Assembly (NCBI GenBank): GCA_024228115.1
Contig: JAAETT010000586.1
Coordinates: 1 to 51,102 of the forward strand
Direction: 5' to 3'
DNA from: a bacterium
GTDB taxonomy: Bacteria > Myxococcota_A > UBA9160 > UBA6930
Length of the DNA: 51,102 nucleotides
Shown here piece after piece: positions 44,219 through 51,102 of the stretch. A program made the position numbers and the translations under genes. The notes beneath the pieces were generated by a model. It ran no database searches. It had not been told where the DNA came from and saw only the letters and a program-made list of their open reading frames with translations. How positions within the stretch are numbered: the stretch's first letter is position 1; the number at the start of each line of letters is the position of its first letter.

Positions 44219-45088
44219 CTACCCGCCGAGTGGCGTCCCCGCCTCCTCCGTGAGCCGGCCGAAGGCCAGGGAGAGCTGGTCCATCACGGGCCGCGAACTG
44301 CCCCCGATCGGGCGGCCATCAAGGGAGCCGACCGGCACGATGCGAGCGCCGCTTCCTGTCAGGAATGCCTCGCTGGAGGCGAAGAGATCGAAGCGTCCGA
44401 GGCTTCGCTCCTCGGCCGGCAGTCCCTCCTGTGCGGCCAGCTCGAGGACGCTCCGACGGGTGATCCCCTCGAGTGCACCGTCGACGGCCGGCGGCGTGAG
44501 CAGCGTGCCGTCGCGCACCGCAAACAGGTTCGCGACGGAGGCTTCGGCGATCTGGCCTTGGGCGTTCAACAGGAGTGCCTCGTCGGCGCCATGCTGGCGG
44601 GCCTCCAGCTTGGCCATCGCATTGTTGAGATAGTTCAGGCTCTTGACGCGCGGGTCGAGGACATCTGCCGCGGGGCGCCTCCAACTGGAGGTGATGAGCG
44701 AAATCCCCGCGCGCATCTTCTCCTCCGAGTAGATGCGCACCTCGTCGGCAATGCAAACCAATCTCGAACGAGGACAGGTCGTGGGATCGACACCGAGCGA
44801 ACCTTCGCCGCGGGAAACGATCAGACGCAGATACGCCTCGTCCCGACCGAAAGCACGGGCTGTCTCGAGAGCGGCCTGGCGAGCGCCATCGACGCCGCCG
44901 GGAATCTCCAGTGCCAACGCACGCGCCGCCGTCTCGAGTCTGCTGAGGTGATCTTCTAGACGGAAGAGCTTCCGGTGATAGACCCGCATGCCCTCGAAGA
45001 TTCCATCGCCGTACAGGAAGCCGTGATCCGTCACGGGGACCCGCGCCTCTGCTTCTTCCACCAGGCCGCCGTCGAGCCAGATCTTCAT
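44219..45088 (-). CDS. class IV aminotransferase (branched-chain/D-amino-acid type)
   Basis: A 289-residue fold-type IV PLP enzyme. The PLP lysine is in RVKSLNYLNNAMAKLEA and the family arginine and glutamate regions are in HGFLYGDGIFEGMRVYH and QIAEASVANLFAVRDG. It is close to branched-chain aminotransferase IlvE and to D-amino-acid and aminodeoxychorismate lyase types. It is often called IlvE in similar operons, but the specificity is not certain. The ATG at 45088 overlaps the stop of the IclR gene (ATGA), so longer starts within that gene are rejected. Confidence 0.88.
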   Translation of the reverse strand: MKIWLDGGLVEEAEARVPVTDHGFLYGDGIFEGMRVYHRKLFRLEDHLSRLETAARALALEIPGGVDGARQAALETARAFGRDEAYLRLIVSRGEGSLGVDPTTCPRSRLVCIADEVRIYSEEKMRAGISLITSSWRRPAADVLDPRVKSLNYLNNAMAKLEARQHGADEALLLNAQGQIAEASVANLFAVRDGTLLTPPAVDGALEGITRRSVLELAAQEGLPAEERSLGRFDLFASSEAFLTGSGARIVPVGSLDGRPIGGSSRPVMDQLSLAFGRLTEEAGTPLGG

Positions 45089-45849
45089 GCTTGCGTCTCC
45101 CGGAGCATCCGCGTTCCTGCGAGCCGCTCTTCGATGCGCCCTGCCGCTGCGCGCAGACGGCGCACGAGCGACATCGCGCCAAGTCTCTCGATCTGCTCGG
45201 AAGCCGCCGCGACAGCCAAGGCGCCTTCCATCCGCTCGGCGCGCCACAACGGAACCGCAACGACGGACAGTCCCGCGATCCACTCACCACGGTTCTCTGC
45301 CCAACCGCGGAGGCGCGCACGCCGCACCTCATCTTCCAGCGCGGCATGGCTCGTCGCAGTGCGCTCGGTGAAGGCTTCCAGCTCGCTGCCCCCGAGGCCA
45401 ACGGTATCGGGCGCGTGGGCCAGCACGAGCTTGCCGATCGCCGTGGCGTGAACCGGAATCGCCTCACCGATCCGCGGCGCGGCGCGCAGGAAACCCGCTC
45501 CCTGGGCCTGGTCGAGGACGAGAATGCGTCCGGCTCTCGGACCGGCAAGGAAGACGGTCTCCCCCAACTCCGCGGCGGCCGCCTCCAGTTCTGGACGGGC
45601 CGCTGTCACGATGGGATCCCGCTCGAGTTGGGCGAGACCCAAGGCGACGAGGGCGGGCCCCGTCCGGTAGCGGCGGCGCTCGTCTTGCTCGACGAGCCCT
45701 CGACGGGCCAGGGACGCCAGTATCCGGTGGGTGCTCGACTTGCCGAGGCCCAGGGCACCTGAAAGCGCGGTGACGCCTTGGGGCTTCGAGGCGGCATTCA
45801 GCGCCAGGAGGAGATCGATGGCCTTGTCGACCGTGGACAGCGAATTCAA
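45085..45849 (-). CDS. IclR family transcriptional regulator
   Basis: A 254-residue regulator with the IclR N-terminal winged helix (STVDKAIDLLLALNAASKPQ, TALSGALGLGKSSTHRILAS). The C-terminal effector-binding domain has ATAIGKLVLAHAPD and RGWAENRGEWIAGLSVVAVP. The TTG at 45849 gives the usual family length and start. The longer in-frame region is rejected because it crosses the operators and the divergent RNase D gene. It probably controls its own operon through the IclR-like palindrome at 45886-45900. The effector is unknown, perhaps an amino- or keto-acid given the aminotransferase neighbour. Confidence 0.88.
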   Translation of the reverse strand: MNSLSTVDKAIDLLLALNAASKPQGVTALSGALGLGKSSTHRILASLARRGLVEQDERRRYRTGPALVALGLAQLERDPIVTAARPELEAAAAELGETVFLAGPRAGRILVLDQAQGAGFLRAAPRIGEAIPVHATAIGKLVLAHAPDTVGLGGSELEAFTERTATSHAALEDEVRRARLRGWAENRGEWIAGLSVVAVPLWRAERMEGALAVAAASEQIERLGAMSLVRRLRAAAGRIEERLAGTRMLRETQA

Positions 45850-45867
45850 TGGTTTGCTACCTAGTAT

Positions 45868-45900
45868 CCAATATATCCCAATATATGGAACTGTATTCCG
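45868..45900. promoter_or_regulatory. operator region of the IclR gene
   Basis: Two copies of CCAATATAT begin at 45868 and 45878, one helical turn apart. Beside them, 45886-45900 reads TGGAACTGTATTCCG, a near-palindrome of the TGGAA-N5-TTCC type reported for E. coli IclR sites. All lie between the proposed minus-strand transcription start and the TTG start codon. Confidence 0.5.
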
Positions 45901-45913
45901 TATAATGGCACAT

Positions 45914-45942
45914 ATCTTAAACCGACACGGTCTCCGGGTCAA
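45914..45942 (-). promoter_or_regulatory. promoter of the IclR-aminotransferase-proS-exonuclease unit
   Basis: On the minus strand TTGACC (45942-45937) and TAAGAT (45919-45914) are 17 bp apart. Transcription would start near 45907, giving a leader of about 58 nt that contains the operators. On the plus strand a TATAAT at 45901-45906 could serve the divergent RNase D gene, but I see no good -35 box for it. Confidence 0.5.
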
Positions 45943-46014
45943 TCCTTTCGCCCCAATGGCCCCTCGGCTAGGATCGTCGGACCGGCGCTGCGCTCCTCCC
46001 CCGGGCAGGCAACC

Positions 46015-47202
46015 GTGTCCCCCCGGACCCACCAACCATTCGAGGCGTACGTGGCGGACTTCGAGCGCATCGAGACCCAATCCGAACTCGAAGCGCTGTC
46101 TCGGGACTTGATGAAGCAGAAGGTCGTCGCTTTCGACACCGAGGCCGACAGCTTCTACCACTACTTCGACAAGACCTGCCTGGTGCAGGTCGCCACGAAG
46201 AAGCGGATCGCATTGATCGATCCGCTGGCACTCGGTGGCCCCGCGGAGCTACAGCCGCTTGCGCCGGTGATGGCTTCACCGGACATCCGCAAGATCTTCC
46301 ACGCCGCCGAGTACGATCTGTTCGTACTCAAACGCGACTGCGGCTTCGTGTTCGCAAACCTCTTCGACACGATGATCAGCGCTCAGCTGCTCGGCTACCC
46401 GGCCATCGGCCTGTCCGCGTTGATCGAGCGCCACTTCGGCATCAAGCTGCCGAAGGATGAACAGCGCTCGGATTGGTCGGCTCGCCCTCTACGGGACAGC
46501 CAGTTGACCTACGCCGCCGCCGACGTGACCCATTTGATCCAGGTCACGAAGCTGTTGGAGAAGGAACTGAAGAAGGCCGGGCGGCTCGACTGGGCCCATG
46601 AGGAATTCGAGACCCTGACCCAACGCAAGTGGCCCGAGCGTGAATTCGATCGCCTCGGTTACCTGCGGATCAAGGGTGCGCGGGCGCTCGATCCGAAATC
46701 GCTCTCGGTGCTGCGCGAGATGTTCCTGGTGCGCGACAAACGCGCCCGCGAAATCGACCGGCCGCCCTTCAAGGTGCTCGGCAATCGGGCGCTGCTGGAG
46801 ATCGCTGAGCGCAAGCCGAAGACCGATGCCGCGCTGAGCAAGGTGAAGGGCGTGACCGATCTCATCCTGCGCCGCTTCGGCCCGGAAATCCTCGCTGCGG
46901 TGGCGCGCGGGGCCGAGAAGAACCATGGCCCCGTACCGAAGAAGGCGGCAACCAACGGACCGGTCCGGCGCCGCATGGACCGTGCCACCGAAAAGCGTGT
47001 TGCTGCATTGAAGCGCTGGCGGACCGGCCGGGCGAAGGAGCTGGAGATGGACCCGGGAGTCCTGTGCCCGAACGCCACTCTCGAGAACATCGCCTGGGCA
47101 GAACCCAAGGAGGGCTCTGATCTGGAGGGGCTCACCGGCGTCAAAGGGTGGTTCGCGCGCAACTTCGGCAGCGAGATCGTCGCGGCCCTCGGAGACGAGT
47201 AG
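46015..47202 (+). CDS. rnd: ribonuclease D
   Basis: A 395-residue DEDD-type 3'-5' exoribonuclease acting on tRNA precursors and structured RNA. The exonuclease motifs are VVAFDTEADSFYHY (Exo I, D and E), FHAAEYDLFVLKRDCGFVF (Exo II) and LTYAAADVTHLIQVTKLL (Exo III with Tyr and Asp). An HRDC domain follows (SLSVLREMFLVRDKRAREID), then a second, weaker HRDC-like region at the end. The GTG start at 46015 is taken for lack of a better one. An internal start at VADFERIETQ is possible. It is divergent from the IclR operon. Confidence 0.92.
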   Translation: MSPRTHQPFEAYVADFERIETQSELEALSRDLMKQKVVAFDTEADSFYHYFDKTCLVQVATKKRIALIDPLALGGPAELQPLAPVMASPDIRKIFHAAEYDLFVLKRDCGFVFANLFDTMISAQLLGYPAIGLSALIERHFGIKLPKDEQRSDWSARPLRDSQLTYAAADVTHLIQVTKLLEKELKKAGRLDWAHEEFETLTQRKWPEREFDRLGYLRIKGARALDPKSLSVLREMFLVRDKRAREIDRPPFKVLGNRALLEIAERKPKTDAALSKVKGVTDLILRRFGPEILAAVARGAEKNHGPVPKKAATNGPVRRRMDRATEKRVAALKRWRTGRAKELEMDPGVLCPNATLENIAWAEPKEGSDLEGLTGVKGWFARNFGSEIVAALGDE

Positions 47203-47226
47203 GCCAGAGACGCCCCAACAAAGGAA

Positions 47227-47255
47227 AAGGCCCCCCGGAACATCCGGAGGGCCTT
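47227..47255. terminator. possible terminator hairpin after rnd
   Basis: AAGGCCCCCCGG (47227-47238) pairs with CCGGAGGGCCTT (47244-47255) with one mismatch and a 5-base loop, about 25 bp past the rnd stop. The T-run is on the minus-strand side, so its use for rnd is uncertain. Confidence 0.4.
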
Positions 47256-47449
47256 CGATCAACTTGGGGCTTTGGATTCACCGAGCCAGGCGGGGTGCAA
47301 TCTGGGGGAAAGCGCCTTGGTGACTCAGTAGCTCCTCAACTCGGGTTTCGAAGGTCTGCGCGCCCGATGAGACCGTTCGATTCCCATTCCAAGTTGGCTC
47401 CACGCTCAGGGGTTATTCACGTTGCGTGCCAACTCTGCCGGGGGCTGCG

Positions 47450-47488
47450 GAAAAATTCATAAGTAGCTGTAATTGCTTATGATTTTTC
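47450..47488. repeat. AT-rich imperfect inverted repeat upstream of pepP
   Basis: Bases 47450-47463 and 47476-47488 are reverse complements apart from one extra T (GAAAAATTCATAAG against CTTATGATTTTTC), with a 12-base loop. It lies in an otherwise GC-rich intergenic space and could be an operator, a terminator or a promoter-linked dyad. Confidence 0.6.
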
Positions 47489-47695
47489 ATTCCTCAGAAA
47501 TCCCGCACGATCTGGTTCCAGCGTGGGTCGTGCCACCTGAGGATGCACTCTGGAACTCACGGAGTGCTCGAATGGGGCGAAACGGGTGCGCAGGCGGGGG
47601 GTTGCACCGATATGGGGGCCTGCCGCCTGAATTGGCAGTGCAACCTGCAGACGCAGACCCCCTCACAGCGGCTTCAGGCGTTATCCTGCCGCCTC

Positions 47696-49000
47696 GTGTT
47701 TGCTGAGCGACGTCAGAAGTTTCTGGAAGCCATGGGCGACGGCGGCGTCGCGGTCATCCAGGGTGCGAGACGGATCCAGCGATCCAACGACACCGACTAC
47801 CCGTTCCGCCAGAACAGCGATTTCTGGTACCTCACGGGCTTCGATCACCCCCATGCGATCGCGGTCTTCCGCACCGATGGCGGCCCGGCTTTCTCTCTCT
47901 TCGTCGAGCCTCGGGATCGGGAAATGGAAACCTGGAACGGCTTTCGACCTGGTACCGAAGGCGCGCTGGCTGACTACGCCGCAGACGAAGCCCACTCCAA
48001 CCATTGCTTCCACGACAAACTCGCCGAGTTGGTCGGCGGCGCACGCCGGATCTTCCATGTCCCCGGCGTGGACACGACCCTCGACGAGAAGCTCTTCCAG
48101 ATCCTGCACGAAATGCGATTGCGTTCACGCCGCGGCATCAACCCGCCCGACGACATCGTAGACCCGCGAAGCGCGCTTCACGAGATGCGGCTCCACAAGG
48201 GTGCGGACGAGATCGAGATCATGCGGCGGGCCGCGGACATCAGCCGCGAAGCCCACCAGGAAGCGGCACGCCTGGCTCATGGGGGACGCAACGAATACGA
48301 GCTGGAGGCGGTACTCGATTTCACCTTCCGACGTCGCGGCAGCTCGGGCCCGGCCTACAGCAGCATCGTTGGTGGCGGCGCCAATGCGACCATCCTTCAC
48401 TACGTGGAGAACGACCAGTCGCTCGTCGATGGCCAGCTGCTTCTGATCGACGCAGGCTGCGAGCTCGAGAACTACGCCTCCGATGTGACGCGTACTTTCC
48501 CGATCGGGGGAACGTTTGGCGGACCCCATCGAGACGTCTACGAGATCGTACTCGAGGCGCAGCTCATCGGTCTCGAGGCGTCGAAGCCTGGGGCTTGCCT
48601 CGACGAGATCCACAAGGCGACCGTGCGAAGGCTTACCGCCGGGATGATCGAGCTCGGCCTGCTCGACGGCGACGTGGACGCACGCATCGAGGATGAGAGC
48701 TTCCGCCGCTACTACATGCACGGCACCAGTCATTGGCTGGGCCTCGACGTGCATGACGTGGGCAACTACACCGTGGATGGCCATTCGCGAACGCTCGTCC
48801 CGGGCATGGCGTTCACCGTGGAACCGGGCATCTACATTCCCCCTGACGACGACCAGGCGCCGGAGCCGCTGCGCGGCATCGGCGTACGCATCGAAGACAA
48901 CGTGGTCATCACCGCCGATGGCCACGAGAATCTCACTGCCGCGATTCCCAAGAGCCCCGAAGAGATGGAGGCCTGGGTCCGCGACGGCACCCCCAGCTGA
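47696..49000 (+). CDS. pepP: Xaa-Pro aminopeptidase (aminopeptidase P)
   Basis: A predicted 434-residue M24 metallopeptidase that removes the N-terminal residue before proline. The N-terminal domain has the DTDYPFRQNSDFWYLTGFDH segment. The catalytic domain has LIDAGCELENYASDVTRTFP (two Asp ligands), HGTSHWLGLDVHDVG (His) and FTVEPGIYIP followed by GVRIEDNVVI (Glu ligands). The GTG at 47696 gives the family's typical RRQ start. Longer frames upstream are low-complexity. It is separated from acs by only 12 nt. Confidence 0.93.
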   Translation: MFAERRQKFLEAMGDGGVAVIQGARRIQRSNDTDYPFRQNSDFWYLTGFDHPHAIAVFRTDGGPAFSLFVEPRDREMETWNGFRPGTEGALADYAADEAHSNHCFHDKLAELVGGARRIFHVPGVDTTLDEKLFQILHEMRLRSRRGINPPDDIVDPRSALHEMRLHKGADEIEIMRRAADISREAHQEAARLAHGGRNEYELEAVLDFTFRRRGSSGPAYSSIVGGGANATILHYVENDQSLVDGQLLLIDAGCELENYASDVTRTFPIGGTFGGPHRDVYEIVLEAQLIGLEASKPGACLDEIHKATVRRLTAGMIELGLLDGDVDARIEDESFRRYYMHGTSHWLGLDVHDVGNYTVDGHSRTLVPGMAFTVEPGIYIPPDDDQAPEPLRGIGVRIEDNVVITADGHENLTAAIPKSPEEMEAWVRDGTPS

Positions 49001-49012
49001 CCAGGAGACAGA

Positions 49013-50968
49013 ATGACCGATATCGAATCCCTGCTGAAGGAAAAGCGCGTCTTCAAACCGGCGAAGGAGTTTTCCCGCCAGGCCAACTGGAACAAGAAGA
49101 AGGCCGCGGAGCTCCGGAAGCTGGGCGAGAAGAACCCGGAACGCTTCTGGGAAAAGATGGCCAAGGAAAACGTCAGCTGGTTCACGCCCTGGAAGAAGAC
49201 GCTCCAGTGGAAGCCGCCGTTCGCCAAATGGTTCGTAGGCGGCAAGCTGAATGTCTCCTACAACTGCCTCGACCGGCACCTCGAGGGCGAGAACGCCTGG
49301 CGGCGCAACAAGGCGGCGATCATCTGGGAGGGTGAGCCCGGGGATTCGCGGACCCTCACCTACGGCCAGCTACATCGCGAAGTCTGCAAGTTCGCGAACG
49401 TCCTGAAGGGGCTTGGCGTGAAGAAGGGCGAGCGGGTCGCCCTCTACATGCCGATGGTTCCGGAGCTCGCGATCGCGATGCTGGCCTGCACGCGGATCGG
49501 TGCACCCCATTCGATCGTCTTCGGTGGATTCTCCGCGGAAGCCCTCCGAGATCGGATCAACGACGCCGGTGCCAAAGTGGTGATCACTTCGGATGGCGGT
49601 TTCCGACGCGGCGAACCTTTCGAATTGAAGCCTGCAGTGGACGAAGCCTGCAAGGGCGCGGCATGCGTCGAACACGTCGTGGTCGTGCAGCGAACGGGCG
49701 AGAAGACGGCCATGAAGAAGGGCCGGGACCAGTGGTGGCACGAGCTGATGGCCGACGCCTCGGCCGATTGCAAGCCGGCGAGGCTAGACGCCGAACACCC
49801 GCTCTTCATCCTGTATACGAGTGGCACCACGGGAAGCCCCAAGGGAATCCTGCATACGACCGGCGGCTACCTCACCCACGTGACGACGACCGCAAAGGCC
49901 ATCTTCGACCTGAAGGAGACCGACACCTACTGGTGTACTGCAGACATCGGCTGGATCACGGGCCATTCCTATGTGGTCTACGGCATCCTCGCCAACGGGG
50001 CGACGACCTTCATGTACGAAGGCGTACCGACCCATCCGGGCCCGGATCGTTTCTGGGAGATGATCGACCGCTGGAAGGTCACGATCTTCTACACCGCACC
50101 CACCGCCATCCGAACCTTCATTCGCCTGGGTGACGAGCACCCGAAACGCCACGATCTTTCATCCCTGCGATTGCTAGGCAGCGTCGGCGAACCCATCAAC
50201 CCTGAGGCCTGGATGTGGTATCACCGGGTGATCGGCAACAAGAAATGCCCGATCGTCGATACCTGGTGGCAAACCGAGACGGGCGGAATCATGATCACCC
50301 CGTTGCCTGGTGCCGTAGACACCAAGCCGGGTTCGGGCACCCTTCCCTTTCCTGGGATTCACGCGGCAATCCTCGATGACGACGGGAAGAAGGTGAAACC
50401 GCCCAACGGAGGTTTCCTCGCCATCACACACCCGTGGCCTGGAATGCTGCGAGGCATCTGGGGAGATCCGGCGCGCTACCGCGAGACCTACTGGAGCAAG
50501 TGGAAGGACGTCTACTTCCCCAGCGATGGCGCTCACAAGGACAAGGGCGCCTACTACTGGATCATGGGCCGCATCGACGACGTGATGAACATCTCCGGCC
50601 ACCGGATCGGCACCATGGAGGTGGAAAGCGCCATCGTCAGCCATGCGGACGTTGCTGAAGCAGCCGTCGTCGGACGCCCCGACGAAATCACCGGAACCGC
50701 GATCGTCGCATTCGTCACCCCCAAGGGAAACGTGACAGCAGGCTCGGCCCTGGCCGACAAGGTGCGCAAGCAGGTGACGCGCGAGATCGGCGCAATCGCC
50801 AAACCGAAGGACATCCGCTTCACGGACGCCCTGCCGAAGACCCGTTCGGGCAAGATCATGCGACGCCTGCTTCGCGACATCGCCGCCGGCAAAGAAGGAG
50901 TTGGCGACACCTCCACCCTCGAAGACTTCAGCGTCCTCGCCAAGATCCGCGAGTCCGACGAAGACTAG
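49013..50968 (+). CDS. acs: acetyl-CoA synthetase (AMP-forming)
   Basis: A 651-residue ANL enzyme making acetyl-CoA from acetate, ATP and CoA. Features are the P-loop-like [74 protein letters not shown] and the C-terminal [16 protein letters not shown], whose lysine is the acetylation site known to control Acs. The length is full. An AGGAGA ribosome site lies five bases before the ATG. It may be co-transcribed with pepP. Confidence 0.97.
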   Translation: MTDIESLLKEKRVFKPAKEFSRQANWNKKKAAELRKLGEKNPERFWEKMAKENVSWFTPWKKTLQWKPPFAKWFVGGKLNVSYNCLDRHLEGENAWRRNKAAIIWEGEPGDSRTLTYGQLHREVCKFANVLKGLGVKKGERVALYMPMVPELAIAMLACTRIGAPHSIVFGGFSAEALRDRINDAGAKVVITSDGGFRRGEPFELKPAVDEACKGAACVEHVVVVQRTGEKTAMKKGRDQWWHELMADASADCKPARLDAEHPLFILYTSGTTGSPKGILHTTGGYLTHVTTTAKAIFDLKETDTYWCTADIGWITGHSYVVYGILANGATTFMYEGVPTHPGPDRFWEMIDRWKVTIFYTAPTAIRTFIRLGDEHPKRHDLSSLRLLGSVGEPINPEAWMWYHRVIGNKKCPIVDTWWQTETGGIMITPLPGAVDTKPGSGTLPFPGIHAAILDDDGKKVKPPNGGFLAITHPWPGMLRGIWGDPARYRETYWSKWKDVYFPSDGAHKDKGAYYWIMGRIDDVMNISGHRIGTMEVESAIVSHADVAEAAVVGRPDEITGTAIVAFVTPKGNVTAGSALADKVRKQVTREIGAIAKPKDIRFTDALPKTRSGKIMRRLLRDIAAGKEGVGDTSTLEDFSVLAKIRESDED

Positions 50969-51070
50969 TCCCTTGTATCGACCAAAGGCGGAAGTGTTGT
51001 CATGCTAAGCACTGCGTCCCCCGCAGCCAATCGGTTCTCGCCGTGTCGCGGGCCGATTCATGGGGCCCGT

Positions 51071-51102
51071 ATGTCGAAGAAGCGGTATCGGATTGACTTG
51101 AC
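51071..51102 (+). CDS. possible start of a truncated gene at the window edge (transposase-like)
   Basis: An ATG at 51071 preceded by GGGG opens a frame with no stop before the window ends, reading MSKKRYRIDL. This resembles the first residues of some IS630-family transposases, but ten residues cannot prove it. An AATCGG/CCGATT inverted repeat lies just upstream, near 51030-51060. Confidence 0.25.
   Translation, partial: MSKKRYRIDL

Larger units (their letters stand above)
47203..47695. other. gene-free stretch between rnd and pepP
   Basis: No likely protein is encoded in these 493 bases. The first 60 hold the possible terminator listed separately. The middle shows nothing I recognise. At 47450-47488 an AT-rich imperfect hairpin occurs. 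At 47600-47645 a GGTTGCAC/GTGCAACC stem encloses a small TGCC/GGCA stem, immediately upstream of pepP. This could be a structured leader, but it matches no riboswitch I know. Confidence 0.5.

Noticed and set aside
45850-46161. An N-terminal extension of the IclR regulator
   Set aside because: It crosses the AT-rich promoter and operators and runs into the divergent RNase D gene. The family starts close to STVDKAIDLL.
47203-47700. A tRNA or known riboswitch in the gap before pepP
   Set aside because: No cloverleaf, T-arm sequence or conserved riboswitch core could be traced. Only short stems are visible.

Overview
The window is a GC-rich, gene-dense chromosomal stretch from an aerobic or facultatively aerobic bacterium. 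The lineage cannot be fixed from sequence alone. The gene mix fits an uncultured Myxococcota/Desulfobacterota/Binatota-type ('deltaproteobacterial') organism: a SUF operon with an Rrf2 regulator, an F420-type luciferase-like oxidoreductase, large orphan histidine kinases, a LuxC/LuxE pair and many lipoproteins. No rRNA, tRNA, CRISPR array or complete transposon was seen. Most of the window reads as ordinary core or house-keeping sequence with compact operons, many joined by 1-4 nt start/stop overlaps.

Layout. 0.3-3.1 kb: a lipoprotein M28 metallopeptidase with PA and PDZ domains, overlapping a ketopantoate-reductase-like gene. 3.1-6.4 kb (minus): BioA overlapping a DUF3179 protein, and a luciferase-like F420 oxidoreductase. 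6.5-8.4 kb: a small unknown protein, a LysE exporter and a beta-carbonic anhydrase. 8.4-8.9 kb: a gene-free block built of several nested inverted repeats. 8.9-14.0 kb (minus): two tandem, overlapping paralogous membrane histidine kinases with no response regulator. 14.1-17.8 kb: secreted small proteins, an APS reductase (CysH), a PadR regulator with its own palindromic operator, a short degenerate kinase-like protein and a sigma-like protein with region 2 only. 17.9-24.1 kb: FolK, then a tightly overlapped trio of class III aminotransferase, LuxE-like acyl-protein synthetase and LuxC-like acyl reductase. The trio is followed by a small membrane protein and a frameshifted sulfatase-family gene.

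24.2-31.1 kb is a complete SUF iron-sulfur assembly operon (Rrf2 regulator, sufB, C, D, S, U, T) with a clear sigma-70-type promoter overlapped by a direct-repeat operator. The sulfurtransferase gene fdhD follows. 31.1-41.5 kb is mixed: two MscS channels, a rhomboid protease, a hydrolase lipoprotein, an NAD(P)-binding protein, a flippase-like membrane protein, a TM2 protein, an M3 peptidase, a CDP-alcohol phosphotransferase, a c-type cytochrome, a Cys-cluster protein and a PuuD-like membrane protein. A perfect 40-bp inverted repeat lies between the last two. 41.6-45.9 kb (minus) is an operon of IclR regulator, class IV aminotransferase, ProS and a 5'-3' exonuclease, with an IclR-like palindrome near the proposed transcription start. 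46.0-51.0 kb carries RNase D, Xaa-Pro aminopeptidase and acetyl-CoA synthetase. The window ends in what may be the first codons of a transposase.

The best candidate for an undescribed system is the aminotransferase-LuxE-LuxC trio. It has the parts needed to activate an acyl group, reduce it to an aldehyde and transaminate the aldehyde to an amine, with no luciferase genes beside it. The compound repeat block at 8.48-8.85 kb and the 80-bp palindrome near 40.7 kb are the most striking non-coding structures.
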